A stretch of DNA of 64,000 nucleotides. Origin: Pseudomonas sp. ERMR1:02 (GTDB lineage Bacteria; Pseudomonadota; Gammaproteobacteria; Pseudomonadales; Pseudomonadaceae). Position 1 is the stretch's first letter. Each line of letters opens with the position of its first letter. Below the pieces are notes generated by a model. It ran no database searches, had not been told where the DNA came from, and worked only from the letters and a program-made list of their open reading frames with translations. The position numbers and the translations under genes were made by a program. Positions 1 to 8,552 of this stretch are shown here, piece by piece. The DNA lies in the NCBI RefSeq assembly GCF_002277815.1, contig NZ_NKJI01000001.1:365501-429500 (forward strand), read 5' to 3'.

Positions 1-311
1 GTCTCGACATGAGCGACATCAATCGCGCTCCAGGCGTTTTTCTCCGCTGTTGCCTTTGGGTCGTAGTAATGGCCTTCCGGCTCCAGCGCCGTGGGGTCCG
101 GATACGCCGCTTCGACGATCTTGCCGATCCCGGCGATGCCCGGCTCAGGGCAGCTGGAGTGATAGAAGAAAAACTCGTCACCTACCGCCATAGCCCGCAA
201 AAAATTGCGCGCCTGATAGTTGCGAACCCCGTCCCAGCGCGCTTTGCCGAGCTTTTCCAGACCTTTGATCGACAGTTCGTCGGGCTCGGATTTCATCAGC
301 CAATAGGCCAT
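1..311 (-). CDS. EVE domain-containing protein (partial, C-terminus off the window)
   Basis: Read on the minus strand, the protein starts MAYWLMKSEPDE and continues with KLGKARWDGVRNYQARNF and DEFFFYHSSC, the hallmark N-terminus of the EVE (thymocyte nuclear protein 1-like) family, a PUA-like fold thought to bind modified nucleobases. About 103 codons are present of roughly 150, and the 3' end lies beyond base 1. The ATG is preceded by a strong AAGGAGG Shine-Dalgarno. A perfect 15-bp palindrome lies just upstream at 364-378. The family call is firm; its physiological role in Pseudomonas is not known to me. Confidence 0.88.
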   Translation of the reverse strand, partial: MAYWLMKSEPDELSIKGLEKLGKARWDGVRNYQARNFLRAMAVGDEFFFYHSSCPEPGIAGIGKIVEAAYPDPTALEPEGHYYDPKATAEKNAWSAIDVAHVE

Positions 312-363
312 GGTTTGCCTCCTTGCGAGGTGTGTGGGCAGGTTGTCCGGCAATTTTATGACA

Positions 364-378
364 AACCGACAGTCGGTT
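364..378. promoter_or_regulatory. Perfect 7+1+7 palindrome upstream of the EVE gene
   Basis: AACCGAC-a-GTCGGTT is a perfect inverted repeat about 53 bp upstream of the EVE-gene start. Its size and symmetry fit a dimeric repressor operator (TetR-like), but no regulator is adjacent, so the function is inferred from shape only. Confidence 0.35.
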
Positions 379-506
379 GACGCCAGCATTTGCGTGCAGG
401 TTCACGTTGTCGCAAAATGCCGGCCTTTAAAGCTTGACGCTGCTGCACGGCCTACAAAAGGAAACCGCTGCTGACATCGTATAGATATGCCTTTGGGGGG
501 CAGTCG

Positions 507-662
507 ATGAAACGCAAACCGGATTTACTATGGATTTTGGTTATTTTGTTTGGCCTCGGCGTCGTGACCACCGGCTATGCCCAAAGCCTTTGGACCAACA
601 AGAACGATGCGCCGATCGAAGTCTCGCCGTTGCAGCAACAGTCGACCGCTTTCAAACGCTGA
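507..662 (+). CDS. Small single-pass membrane protein, unknown function
   Basis: A 51-codon reading frame starts at an ATG preceded by GGGGGG. It begins MKRKPDLLWILVILFGLG, that is a short basic start followed by a hydrophobic stretch at about residues 8-25, then a polar tail ending STAFKR. This looks like a signal anchor or an uncleaved/cleaved export signal with a short periplasmic tail (TTGYAQS could be a signal peptidase site after YA). I do not recognise a family. It sits alone between the EVE gene and ygfA. The positional Shine-Dalgarno and clean hydropathy support it being real. Confidence 0.6.
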   Translation: MKRKPDLLWILVILFGLGVVTTGYAQSLWTNKNDAPIEVSPLQQQSTAFKR

Positions 663-698
663 TTTCGTCTTTTCGACGCCGCTGACGTGCAGTGGCGT

Positions 699-1304
699 CT
701 AGCCTGCGAAGTACCAGGCCTTGTCCGTCACCGTTCCTTGCAGCGGCACATCCCAGCTCGCCTGAGCCAGTCGCTCCACCTTCTGACATTCATGGGCCAG
801 GCCCAGTAACGTCGGCTTGCGCCAGTCATTTCGGCGCGCCAGGTAGGCCAGACTTCGATCATAGAAGCCGCCGCCCATGCCCAGACGTCCGCCGACATCA
901 TCGAATCCCACCAACGGTAACAGCACCAGATCCAGCGCCCAGACTTTACGTTGCCGGGCGAGGTTGTGCCTTGGTTCGAGAATTCGGAAGCGATTGGGCT
1001 TGAGTTTTTCGCCTGGGCGGATGCGCTGGAACACCATTTTGGTTCGCGGCCAGGCGCTGAGCACCGGTAGATAGGTGGCCTTGCCCCGACGCTGAGCGGC
1101 ACGCAGCAGCAGGCGTGGATCGATTTCACCGTCGGTGGGTAAATAAAGAGAGATATGTTTGGCGCGGCGGAACAGCGGTTGCTGGGCCAATTGCTTGTAC
1201 AGCCCGCGAGCTGCCTGGCGCTGCTGACTGGGTGTCAGTGCGCGGCGGGCCTTGCGCAGCATGCGTCGAAGTTGCGGGCGGGGTAGCAGCGCAGGTTCGT
1301 TCAT
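699..1304 (-). CDS. ygfA: 5-formyltetrahydrofolate cyclo-ligase
   Basis: The 201-aa protein converts 5-formyl-THF to 5,10-methenyl-THF with ATP, a cytosolic folate-salvage step. It shows the basic N-terminus LRRMLRKARRAL (nucleotide/folate binding), the ISLYLPTDGEID segment and the C-terminal LLPLVGFDDVGGRLGMGGGFYDR motif region typical of the family (glycine-rich ATP-binding loop). Length matches the family. It lies directly downstream of the 6S RNA gene on the same strand, the classic ssrS-ygfA arrangement of gammaproteobacteria, so part of its message probably comes from read-through past the 6S terminator. Confidence 0.95.
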   Translation of the reverse strand: MNEPALLPRPQLRRMLRKARRALTPSQQRQAARGLYKQLAQQPLFRRAKHISLYLPTDGEIDPRLLLRAAQRRGKATYLPVLSAWPRTKMVFQRIRPGEKLKPNRFRILEPRHNLARQRKVWALDLVLLPLVGFDDVGGRLGMGGGFYDRSLAYLARRNDWRKPTLLGLAHECQKVERLAQASWDVPLQGTVTDKAWYFAG

Positions 1305-1345
1305 GAATTCGGGCTTCAGCAGTGCGGATACGTAAAGCGTACCCG

Positions 1346-1382
1346 TAAAAAAGCCGATGCCGGTATAAAAACCGACATCGGC
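1346..1382 (-). terminator. Rho-independent terminator after 6S RNA
   Basis: On the minus strand a 12-bp stem (GCCGATGTCGGT pairing with ACCGGCATCGGC, one mismatch) with a TTTTAT loop is followed by TTTTTT. It sits just beyond the expected 3' end of 6S RNA and before ygfA, so it would end most 6S transcripts or separate the two genes. Confidence 0.8.
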
Positions 1383-1390
1383 TGGAATCA

Positions 1391-1567
1391 GGCTCCCCGA
1401 ATGTGCCGCTGTCGACTTAGCCCTTGAACCCGAAAGTTCAAGGTGGAAGATGCAGTAGGCTTTAAGGCTTTCCGTCTAGCGGACATGCACACCAGCCCAA
1501 CGTGCAACCTCCAGGGTATAGCAAATCGGCTCAGGGACATCGCCAACTGGCAAGCACCCCAGGGAGT
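1391..1567 (-). ncRNA. ssrS: 6S RNA
   Basis: The minus-strand sequence contains blocks I recognise from Pseudomonas 6S RNA: CCCTGAGCCGATTTGC, then TACCCTGGAGGTTGCACGTT, and towards the 3' end CTTGAACTTTCGGGTTCAAG and GCGGCACATTCGGGGAG. The two ends can pair into a long imperfect hairpin with a central bulge, mimicking an open promoter. 6S binds sigma-70 RNA polymerase in stationary phase. A TATACT -10 box at 1579-1574 places the start near 1567, giving about 177 nt. Its position between zapA and ygfA is the expected one. End points are estimates. Confidence 0.9.
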
Positions 1568-1573
1568 GATAGG

Positions 1574-1579
1574 AGTATA
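1574..1579 (-). promoter_or_regulatory. -10 box of the 6S RNA promoter
   Basis: TATACT on the minus strand lies 7 nt before the inferred 6S RNA start. It is a good sigma-70 -10 element. Confidence 0.6.
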
Positions 1580-1598
1580 CCGCAAGCGTTGGCGCGAA

Positions 1599-1916
1599 TC
1601 AGCCTTTGGTTACGTCCGGATCGGTTGCGAGCACCAAATCGACCCGATCCAGCAGATCGCGTACCTGCTCGCGGGTCGAGCCGCTGGCTTGAACATCCGG
1701 GCGTTCTTCCTTGTGCAGGAGGTCGTGGGTGATGTTCAAGGCGGCCATGACGGCGATGCGGTCGGCGCCGATGACTTTGCCGCTGCTGCGAATTTCGCGC
1801 ATCTTGCCGTCCAGGTAACGGGCGGCGCTCACCAGGTTGCTGCGTTCTTCCTGGGGGCAAATGATCGAATATTCTTTGTCGAGGATCTGCACGGTGACGC
1901 TATTGCTTGAACTCAT
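1599..1916 (-). CDS. zapA: Cell division protein ZapA
   Basis: The 105-aa protein has the ZapA pattern: an N-terminal beta hairpin (VTVQILDKEYSIICPQEER), then LVSAARYLDGKMREIR and the MAALNITHDLL helix leading into a C-terminal coiled coil. ZapA bundles FtsZ filaments at the division ring. Its ATG overlaps the stop codon of the upstream TIGR02449 gene in an ATGA, indicating a two-gene operon. The 6S RNA gene follows on the same strand. Confidence 0.95.
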   Translation of the reverse strand: MSSSNSVTVQILDKEYSIICPQEERSNLVSAARYLDGKMREIRSSGKVIGADRIAVMAALNITHDLLHKEERPDVQASGSTREQVRDLLDRVDLVLATDPDVTKG

Positions 1917-2122
1917 GAGTCTTGCTCCAGGGCCTTGAGGCGCGAAATCATCGACTCGACCTTACGCCGGGCGATTTCGTTTTTTTCAATGAGGTGAGCG
2001 CGTTCCTCGCGCCAGGTCTTTTCCTGAGCTAGTAAGAGTCCGTTTTGGCTCTTAAGTTGCTCGACTCGGGTAATCAACAGTTCGAGTCTGGCCATCAGCG
2101 CTTGCAGGTCGGTGTCTTCCAT
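1913..2122 (-). CDS. TIGR02449 family protein (small ZapB-like coiled coil)
   Basis: A 69-aa, entirely helical, charged protein starting MEDTDLQALMARLELLI with continuous heptads (VEQLKSQNGLLL, KNEIARRKVESMISRLK). This is the TIGR02449 family that in pseudomonads precedes zapA, and it resembles ZapB in size and coiled-coil content. I chose the ATG at 2122 rather than the longer frame because upstream codons run into a REP repeat. It overlaps zapA by 4 bases. A division role is inferred from neighbour and shape. Confidence 0.85.
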   Translation of the reverse strand: MEDTDLQALMARLELLITRVEQLKSQNGLLLAQEKTWREERAHLIEKNEIARRKVESMISRLKALEQDS

Positions 2123-2160
2123 TGTGTCCACGGTTCGTCTGATGGGTAGTAGCGGGCCGC

Positions 2161-2268
2161 CCCCTGTAGGAGCGAGCCTGCTCGCGATGAACCCGAGAAC
2201 GCCGCGGGGCGTCAGGGCCCCGGCGTTATCGTTGGCAACCATCGCGAGCGTGCTCGCTCCTACAGGGG
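2161..2268. repeat. REPIN (inverted REP pair), GCTCGCGA type
   Basis: CCCCTGTAGGAGCGAGCCTG at the left is mirrored by CGTGCTCGCTCCTACAGGGG at the right, around a GC-rich spacer. It sits in the divergent region between the ZapB-like gene and ygfB. Confidence 0.9.
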
Positions 2269-2330
2269 TAGTCGATGTAGGATACAAGGCCTTCATTCTA
2301 GACATAGCGCCGTCTGGCGCCTAGCTGCCC

Positions 2331-2891
2331 ATGCCCATTCAGAATTCTCCGTACCAAGCCTTCGCCACCCTGCTGACTTCCAGCGGTCACCCTGTCTCGC
2401 CTGCCGAACTGCACGGCCTGTTGCTCGGTCGCAGTTGCGCCGGCGCCGGTTTCGATGCCGAGGGCTGGCTGATTGACGCCGTCGAGCTGCTTGAAAGCGA
2501 GCCACAGGACAACGTTCGCGCCGCTCTGATCGGCCTGCAAGAGATGGTCAAGGGCGAACTCACTGGCGACGACGTGACCGTCGTCCTGTTGCTGCCGACC
2601 GACGATGCCCCGCTGGCCGAACGCGCCGAGGCACTGGGCCAGTGGTGCCAGGGCTTCCTCAGCGGTTTCGGCCTGAACTGCCGTGACAGTAGCATGCTGA
2701 GCACCGAGGCCACCGAAGTGTTGCAGGACCTTGCCGCCATTTCCCAGGTGCAAGACGCACTTGAAGAGTCCGAGGACGGGGAAACCGACTATATGGAAGT
2801 CATGGAGTACCTGCGCGTCGCGCCGCTGTTGCTGTTCTCCGAAACCAGGAAAGCGGACGTACCGGCGGCTGCCAAACCGTCGTTGCACTAA
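2331..2891 (+). CDS. ygfB: UPF0149 family protein YgfB
   Basis: The 186-aa protein starts [15 protein letters not shown] and contains the UPF0149 features [12 protein letters not shown] near residue 25 and [14 protein letters not shown] near residue 105, with an acidic all-helical body. In Pseudomonas, YgfB has been linked to regulation of ampDh3 and beta-lactam resistance; that is literature knowledge, not visible here. It is immediately followed by pepP with 25 bp between them, so it is probably the first gene of the pepP-ubiH operon. Confidence 0.92.
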   Translation: MPIQNSPYQAFATLLTSSGHPVSPAELHGLLLGRSCAGAGFDAEGWLIDAVELLESEPQDNVRAALIGLQEMVKGELTGDDVTVVLLLPTDDAPLAERAEALGQWCQGFLSGFGLNCRDSSMLSTEATEVLQDLAAISQVQDALEESEDGETDYMEVMEYLRVAPLLLFSETRKADVPAAAKPSLH

Positions 2892-2916
2892 TCAAAGCCA
2901 GGAACGCCATCTGCCC

Positions 2917-4251
2917 ATGATTCATATCCCGAAAGCGGAATACAGCCGGCGCCGCAAGGCCCTGATGGCGCAGATGGAACCCAATAGCATCGCCATCCTG
3001 CCCGCCGCCGCGGTGGCCGTCCGCAACCGTGATGTCGAGCACGTCTACCGCCAGGACAGTGATTTCCAGTACCTCAGCGGTTTCCCCGAGCCCCAGGCTG
3101 TCCTGGTCTTGATGCCGGGGCGTGTGCACGGCGAGTACATTCTGTTCTGCCGTGAGCGCAACGCCGAACGAGAGTTGTGGGACGGCTTGCGTGCCGGGCA
3201 GGAAGGCGCGATCCGCGACTTCGGCGCTGACGACGCCTTTCCGATCACTGACATCGACGACATCCTGCCAGGCCTGATCGAAGGCCGTGACCGGGTGTAT
3301 TCGGCCATGGGCAGCAACCCGGAATTCGATCGCCACCTGATGGACTGGATCAATGTGATCCGCTCCAAGGCGAACCTCGGTGCCCAGCCGCCGAACGAAT
3401 ACGTTGCCCTGGATCATTTGCTTCACGACATGCGCCTGTATAAATCGGCGGCAGAAGTGAAAGTGATGCGTGAGGCCGCGCGGATCTCCGCCCAGGCCCA
3501 TGTGCGCGCGATGCAGGCCAGCCGTGCCGGTTTGTACGAATTCAGCCTGGAAGCCGAACTCGATTACGAGTTCCGCAAGGGCGGGGCGAAGATGCCGGCC
3601 TACGGCTCGATCGTCGCTGCAGGACGCAACAGCTGCATCCTGCATTACCAGCAGAATGATGCCGTGCTCAAGGACGGCGATCTGGTGTTGATCGACGCTG
3701 GTTGCGAAATCGACTGCTACGCCAGCGACATCACCCGAACCTGGCCGGTCAATGGCAAGTATTCGGCAGAACAGAAGGCAATCTACGAACTGGTGCTGGC
3801 CGCCCAGGAAGCTGCGTTTGCCGAGATCGCCCCGAACAAACACTGGAATCAGGCTCACGAAGCCACAGTTCGAGTGATTACTGCCGGCCTGGTCGAGTTG
3901 GGTTTGCTGCAAGGCGACGTCGACGAATTGATCGCCAGCGAAGCCTACAAAGCGTTTTACATGCACCGCGCTGGGCACTGGCTGGGCATGGATGTGCATG
4001 ACGTTGGCGAATACAAAGTCGGCGGCGAGTGGCGCGTGCTGGAAGTCGGCATGGCGCTGACCGTGGAGCCAGGGATCTACATTGCCCCGGGCAACCAGAA
4101 TGTGGCGAAGAAATGGCGCGGCATTGGCGTGCGCATCGAGGACGATGTAGTGGTCACCAAAAGCGGCTGTGAAATCCTGACCCAAGGCGTACCGAAAACG
4201 GTGGCAGAGATCGAGGCGTTGATGGCGCAAGCACGGACACAAGCGGCATGA
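2917..4251 (+). CDS. pepP: Xaa-Pro aminopeptidase (aminopeptidase P)
   Basis: This 444-aa metalloprotease removes N-terminal residues preceding proline. It has an N-terminal AMP_N domain (about 5-135) and a C-terminal M24 creatinase fold. The dinuclear metal ligands are visible: Asp-Asp in LIDAGCEIDCYASDITRTW, His in HRAGHWLGMDVHD, Glu in LTVEPGIYI and Glu in GVRIEDDV. The start at MIHIPKAEYSRRR is chosen because the frame upstream overlaps ygfB. Its last codon overlaps the ubiH start (ATGA), so the two are translationally coupled. Confidence 0.96.
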   Translation: MIHIPKAEYSRRRKALMAQMEPNSIAILPAAAVAVRNRDVEHVYRQDSDFQYLSGFPEPQAVLVLMPGRVHGEYILFCRERNAERELWDGLRAGQEGAIRDFGADDAFPITDIDDILPGLIEGRDRVYSAMGSNPEFDRHLMDWINVIRSKANLGAQPPNEYVALDHLLHDMRLYKSAAEVKVMREAARISAQAHVRAMQASRAGLYEFSLEAELDYEFRKGGAKMPAYGSIVAAGRNSCILHYQQNDAVLKDGDLVLIDAGCEIDCYASDITRTWPVNGKYSAEQKAIYELVLAAQEAAFAEIAPNKHWNQAHEATVRVITAGLVELGLLQGDVDELIASEAYKAFYMHRAGHWLGMDVHDVGEYKVGGEWRVLEVGMALTVEPGIYIAPGNQNVAKKWRGIGVRIEDDVVVTKSGCEILTQGVPKTVAEIEALMAQARTQAA

Positions 4252-5435
4252 GTCGAGTCAATCTGGCGATTATCGGCGCAGGTCTGGTCGGCGCCAGCCT
4301 GGCGTTGGCGTTGCAGGCAGCAGCCAAGGCTCGGGGCTGGAAGATCGTGCTGATCGAACCGTTTGCCCCCGGCGACACGTACCAGCCAAGCTACGACGCG
4401 CGCTCCACGGCATTATCCTTTGGCGCCCGGCAGATTTATCAGCGGTTGGGTGTTTGGCAGGAGATTTCCCGCCGTGCCGAACCGATCAAGCAGATTCACG
4501 TCTCCGACCGTGGGCGTTTTTCCACCGCGCGCCTGTCGGCAATGGAAGAGGGCGTTCCGGCACTGGGTTACGTGGTGGAAAACGCCTGGCTCGGCCAATG
4601 CCTGTGGCAAAGCCTGGACAAGGACGTGATCAGTTGGCGTTGCCCGGCGGAAGTCACCCGCATGGAGCCGCTCACCGACGGCTATCGCCTGACCCTTAAT
4701 GACGAAACCACGCTCGATTGCGACCTCGCGGTGCTCGCCGATGGCGGCCGTTCCGGCTTACGCGAGCAACTGGGCATTGGCATCAAAAAGCGGCCATACA
4801 ACCAGAGCGCGCTGATCGCCAACATCACCCCGAGCGAAGCCCACAACGGCATGGCTTTCGAACGTTTCACCGACGATGGCCCGATGGCGTTGCTGCCGTT
4901 GCCGGACAACCGCTGCGCCCTGGTCTGGACCCGTCTGGGGATGGACGCGCAACGCTTGGCCGCCCTCGATGAAAGCAGTTTCCTCAGCGAATTGCAGAGC
5001 GTGTTCGGCTATCGCCTCGGCACGTTGAAGCAGGTCGGTGCGCGGCACCTGTACCCGTTGTCGCTGGTGGAGGCCGAAGAGCAGGTGCGACCACATCTGG
5101 CGATTCTCGGCAACGCCGCTCACAGCCTGCACCCGATTGCCGGACAGGGTTTCAACCTGTCCCTGCGCGATGCCCAGGCGCTCGCCGATGCGCTGCTCGC
5201 CAGTGAACAAGCACTGGGGGACTTCGCGACCTTGCTGGCCTATCGCGAGGGTCAGCGTCTGGATCAGAACCTCACCGTCGGCTTCTCCGATAAGGTCACG
5301 CGTTTGTTCGGCAGCACGCAGCCATTGGTTTCGCTGGGGCGCAATCTCGGTCTGCTCGGCCTCGATCTGCTGCCACCCGCCAAGCGCTGGTTCGCCCGAC
5401 AGGCCATGGGCCTGGGTACTCGTCCCGATGTTTAA
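4248..5435 (+). CDS. ubiH: 2-octaprenyl-6-methoxyphenol hydroxylase
   Basis: A 395-aa FAD monooxygenase of ubiquinone biosynthesis. Seen are the Rossmann dinucleotide motif IGAGLVGASLALAL at the N-terminus, a DG-type motif (VLADGGRSGLR near 165) and the second FAD motif LGNAAHSLHPIAGQGFNLSLRD near 290, the UbiH/COQ6 family signature. It follows pepP by a 4-bp overlap and itself overlaps the next gene by 8 bp, matching the pepP-ubiH-ubiI order known in gammaproteobacteria. Confidence 0.95.
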   Translation: MSRVNLAIIGAGLVGASLALALQAAAKARGWKIVLIEPFAPGDTYQPSYDARSTALSFGARQIYQRLGVWQEISRRAEPIKQIHVSDRGRFSTARLSAMEEGVPALGYVVENAWLGQCLWQSLDKDVISWRCPAEVTRMEPLTDGYRLTLNDETTLDCDLAVLADGGRSGLREQLGIGIKKRPYNQSALIANITPSEAHNGMAFERFTDDGPMALLPLPDNRCALVWTRLGMDAQRLAALDESSFLSELQSVFGYRLGTLKQVGARHLYPLSLVEAEEQVRPHLAILGNAAHSLHPIAGQGFNLSLRDAQALADALLASEQALGDFATLLAYREGQRLDQNLTVGFSDKVTRLFGSTQPLVSLGRNLGLLGLDLLPPAKRWFARQAMGLGTRPDV

Positions 5436-5913
5436 GTGGCTGACCAAAACGTATGGCAAGGCCCGGTTGATGCGCTGGTTCATGAGCCTCTACCCGCCGT
5501 ACCTTGGCGCCGGAGTGCGGGTGCGGCACATCAGCGATGATTTCCGTGATATCGAAGTGTCGATGGGACTGAGCTGGTACAACCGAAATTACGTCGGTAC
5601 CCAGTTCGGTGGCAGCCTGTATTCGATGGTCGATCCGTTCTTCATGCTGATGCTGATGGAAAACCTCGGGCGCCAATACATCGTCTGGGACAAGGCCGCC
5701 GACATCGACTTCATATCGCCGGGCAAAGGCCCGGTGTTTGCCCGATTCAACATCGATAACACCTTGCTCGACGAAATCCGTCGGCAGACGGCGGATGGGC
5801 AAAAATACCTGCCGCAATTGCAGGTCGATATTCACGACGGCGCCGGCAACCTGGTGGCGCGCGTCGGAAAAACCCTTTACGTGCGGCTCAAGCCGCAAGC
5901 GAGACAGGCTTAA
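5428..5913 (+). CDS. DUF4442 hotdog-fold (thioesterase-like) protein
   Basis: The 161-aa protein starts MFKWLTKTYGKARLMRW and carries the DUF4442 pattern: MSLYPPYLGAGVRV, MGLSWYNRNYVGTQFGGSL with the conserved N-x-GTxFGGS loop, and a C-terminal beta strand VARVGKTLYVRLK. Such proteins have a hotdog fold related to acyl-CoA thioesterases; no substrate is established. It starts inside the end of ubiH (8-bp overlap) and ends 3 bp before ubiI, so it is co-transcribed with the two ubiquinone hydroxylases, which hints at a lipid or quinone-related role. Confidence 0.88.
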   Translation: MFKWLTKTYGKARLMRWFMSLYPPYLGAGVRVRHISDDFRDIEVSMGLSWYNRNYVGTQFGGSLYSMVDPFFMLMLMENLGRQYIVWDKAADIDFISPGKGPVFARFNIDNTLLDEIRRQTADGQKYLPQLQVDIHDGAGNLVARVGKTLYVRLKPQARQA

Positions 5914-5916
5914 AGC

Positions 5917-7140
5917 ATGGAAATGCGCGCAGATCTGCTGATTGTCGGGGCCGGAATGGTCGGCAGCGCCCTGGCGCTGGCGTTGCAGGACAGCGGGCTA
6001 GAAGTCCTGTTGTTGGACGGCAGCCCTTTGAGCGTCAAACCGTTTGATAGGCAGGCGCCGTTCGAACCCCGTGTGAGCGCCTTGTCCATCGCCAGTCAGC
6101 GGATTCTCGAACGCCTGGGCGTCTGGGAAGGCATCGCCAGCCGGCGCAGCAGTCCCTACAGCGACATGCAGGTCTGGGATGGTAGCGGCACCGGGGAGAT
6201 CCACTTTTCGGCGGCCAGCGTGCATGCCGATGTACTGGGACACATCGTCGAGAACCGGGTGGTTCAGGATGCCTTGCTCGACCGCTTGCACGACTGCGAT
6301 CTTGGCATGCTCGCCAACGCACGCCTGGAGCAGATGCGCCGCTCCGGCGACGACTGGCTGCTGACCCTCGCCGATGGCCGCACCTTGCGTGCGCCGCTGG
6401 TGATTGCGGCGGATGGCGCTAACTCGGCGGTTCGGCGCCTGACTGGCGTCGCGACGCGAGAGTGGGATTATCTGCACCACGCCATCGTCACCAGCGTGCG
6501 CTGCTCGAAACCTCATCGAATGACCGCTTGGCAACGTTTTACTGATAACGGCCCGTTGGCGTTTCTGCCGCTGGAGCGAGATGGTCTGCAGGATTGGTGC
6601 TCGATCGTCTGGTCGACCACACCGAGCGAGGCCGAGCGCCTGATGGCGCTCGATGACGAAGGCTTCTGTCGCGAGCTGGAACGGGCCTTCGAAGGTCGAC
6701 TCGGCAGCGTACTCAGCGCCGACCCCCGTCTGTGCGTGCCGCTGCGTCAACGTCATGCCAAGCGTTACGTGGCTGAGGGCCTGGCATTGATTGGCGATGC
6801 GGCGCACACCATTCACCCGCTGGCCGGGCAGGGCGTGAACCTTGGTTTCCTCGATGCTGCCGTGCTGGCCGAAGTGCTGTTGCAAGCGGCTGCTCGAGGA
6901 GAGCGGCTGGCGGATGTGAAGGTGCTCAGCCGTTATGAGCGTCGACGCATGCCCCACAACCTGGCGCTGATGGCGGCGATGGAAGGTTTCGAGCGGTTGT
7001 TCCAGGCCGATCCGTTGCCGGTACGCTGGTTGCGTAATGCCGGGTTGAAGATGGTTGATCAGATGCCTGAGGCGAAGGCGCTGTTTGTGCGTGAGGCGCT
7101 GGGGTTGATCGGGGATTTGCCGGCCTTGGCCAAGGCCTGA
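5917..7140 (+). CDS. ubiI: UbiI/VisC-type FAD-dependent ubiquinone hydroxylase
   Basis: A 407-aa UbiH/COQ6-family flavoprotein. FAD motifs: IVGAGMVGSALALALQDSG at residues 8-26, VIAADGANSAVRRL near 165 and LIGDAAHTIHPLAGQGVNLGF near 290. It is a paralogue of ubiH two genes upstream (shared WQRFTDNGPLAFLPL region) and by position corresponds to ubiI/visC, the C5 hydroxylase. Some databases would label it 2-octaprenyl-3-methyl-6-methoxy-benzoquinol hydroxylase (ubiF-like); sequence alone does not separate these well. It ends the operon, followed by a REP element. Confidence 0.88.
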   Translation: MEMRADLLIVGAGMVGSALALALQDSGLEVLLLDGSPLSVKPFDRQAPFEPRVSALSIASQRILERLGVWEGIASRRSSPYSDMQVWDGSGTGEIHFSAASVHADVLGHIVENRVVQDALLDRLHDCDLGMLANARLEQMRRSGDDWLLTLADGRTLRAPLVIAADGANSAVRRLTGVATREWDYLHHAIVTSVRCSKPHRMTAWQRFTDNGPLAFLPLERDGLQDWCSIVWSTTPSEAERLMALDDEGFCRELERAFEGRLGSVLSADPRLCVPLRQRHAKRYVAEGLALIGDAAHTIHPLAGQGVNLGFLDAAVLAEVLLQAAARGERLADVKVLSRYERRRMPHNLALMAAMEGFERLFQADPLPVRWLRNAGLKMVDQMPEAKALFVREALGLIGDLPALAKA

Positions 7141-7163
7141 GATTTTCGCTGGGAGTGATGGCC

Positions 7164-7244
7164 TCTTCGCGGGCAAGTCGGAACGCCGCCCGCTCGCTCC
7201 TACAGATCCACGCGAACCCGTAGGAGCGAGGCTTGCCCGCGAAG
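7164..7244. repeat. REP pair, partly degenerate
   Basis: The right half is an intact GTAGGAGCGAGGCTTGCCCG unit. The left half (CTTCGCGGGCAAG...CGCTCGCTCCTACAG) is its inverse but interrupted. It fills the gap between ubiI and the iron transporter. Confidence 0.8.
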
Positions 7245-7320
7245 GCGTCGGTACATTCACCCCACATCTCTGCAGTGCAACATCTGGTAACTCCTCCGCA
7301 AACTGTTCGATTGAGAAGGT

Positions 7321-7341
7321 AAATGTGAGTCCTTATCATTT
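7321..7341. promoter_or_regulatory. Candidate Fur-like box upstream of the iron-binding protein
   Basis: The stretch AATGTGAGTCCTTATCATTT contains TTATCATT, matching half of the Fur consensus, 33-53 bp before the start of a ferric-iron binding protein. Only one half-site matches well, so Fur control is plausible but not shown. Confidence 0.35.
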
Positions 7342-7373
7342 GGCCTCATTTTTTCAATCGAGAGACCGCTCCC

Positions 7374-8378
7374 ATGTTGGCACCGAAGCGTCTACTGACC
7401 GCACTGGCCCTGACTCTGATCGGCACTACCGCCGCACAGGCCGCCGACGAGGTGGTGGTCTACTCGTCGCGCATCGACGAGTTGATCAAACCGGTGTTCG
7501 ATGCCTACACCGCTAAAACCGGCGTTAAGGTGAAGTTCATCACCGATAAGGAAGCGCCACTCATGCAGCGGATCAAGGCCGAGGGCGAGAACGGCACCGC
7601 CGACCTGCTGCTGACTGTCGATGCCGGCAACCTCTGGCAAGCCGAGCAAATGGGCATCCTCCAGCCTTTCACCTCGAAAACCATCGATGCCAACATCCCG
7701 CTGCAATACCGCGCCGCCTCTCACGCCTGGACCGGTCTGAGCCTGCGGGCGCGGACCATTGCCTATTCCACCGACCGGGTGAAGCCGGGTGAACTGACTA
7801 CCTACGAAGCGCTGGCCGACAAGAACTGGGAAGGTCGCCTGTGCCTGCGCACGGCGAAGAAGGTGTACAACCAGTCGTTGACCGCCACCATGATCGAAGT
7901 CCATGGCGCCGAGAAAACCGAAAAAATCCTCAAGGGCTGGGTCAGCAACCTGTCCACCGACGTGTTCTCCGATGACGTTGCGGTACTGGAGGCCATCAAT
8001 GCTGGTCAATGCGACGTCGGCATCGTCAACACGTACTACTACGGTCGCCTGCACAAGCAGAAACCCGAGCTGCCGGTGAAGTTGTTCTGGCCGAACCAGG
8101 CGGATCGTGGTGTACACGTCAACCTGTCGGGCATCGGCCTGACCAAACACGCCCCGCACCCGGAGGCGGCAAAGGCCCTGGTGGAGTGGATGACCACGCC
8201 TCAAGCGCAGAAAATCTTCGCTGACGTAAACCAGGAATTCCCGGCCAACCCTGCCGTGCAGCCATCTGCCGAAGTCGCCGCCTGGGGCAAGTTCGTGGCC
8301 GATACCTTGCCTGTTGAAATCGCCGGCAAGCGCCAGGCCGAAGCGATTCGCATGATGGATCGGGCTGGCTGGAACTGA
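7374..8378 (+). CDS. Fe(3+) ABC transporter, periplasmic binding protein (FbpA/FutA/HitA family)
   Basis: A 334-aa protein with a signal peptide ([17 protein letters not shown]..., cleavage near AAQA-A) and the FbpA-type fold: [16 protein letters not shown] at the mature N-terminus and the paired iron-binding tyrosines in [12 protein letters not shown] near residue 220. It would capture ferric iron in the periplasm for the permease 174 bp downstream. An upstream Fur-like half-site is consistent with iron control. Confidence 0.92.
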   Translation: MLAPKRLLTALALTLIGTTAAQAADEVVVYSSRIDELIKPVFDAYTAKTGVKVKFITDKEAPLMQRIKAEGENGTADLLLTVDAGNLWQAEQMGILQPFTSKTIDANIPLQYRAASHAWTGLSLRARTIAYSTDRVKPGELTTYEALADKNWEGRLCLRTAKKVYNQSLTATMIEVHGAEKTEKILKGWVSNLSTDVFSDDVAVLEAINAGQCDVGIVNTYYYGRLHKQKPELPVKLFWPNQADRGVHVNLSGIGLTKHAPHPEAAKALVEWMTTPQAQKIFADVNQEFPANPAVQPSAEVAAWGKFVADTLPVEIAGKRQAEAIRMMDRAGWN

Positions 8379-8412
8379 GTCGCCCGGTCTACTGAGCCCC
8401 GCCTCTGATGGT

Positions 8413-8510
8413 GTAGGAGCGAGCTTGCTCGCGAAAAACGGCAACGATAACGCGGGGTGCCTGACAGTCCGCGTTGCCCTGACGTTCATCGCGAGCAAGC
8501 TCGCTCCTAC
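8413..8510. repeat. REPIN between iron-binding protein and permease
   Basis: GTAGGAGCGAGCTTGCTCGC on the left is inverted on the right (GCGAGCAAGCTCGCTCCTAC). Its hairpin may stabilise the upstream message and uncouple the permease. Confidence 0.9.
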
Positions 8511-8552
8511 GGGGGGTGTTGTTGTGTCTATTTCATTCGTCAGAGAAATTCC

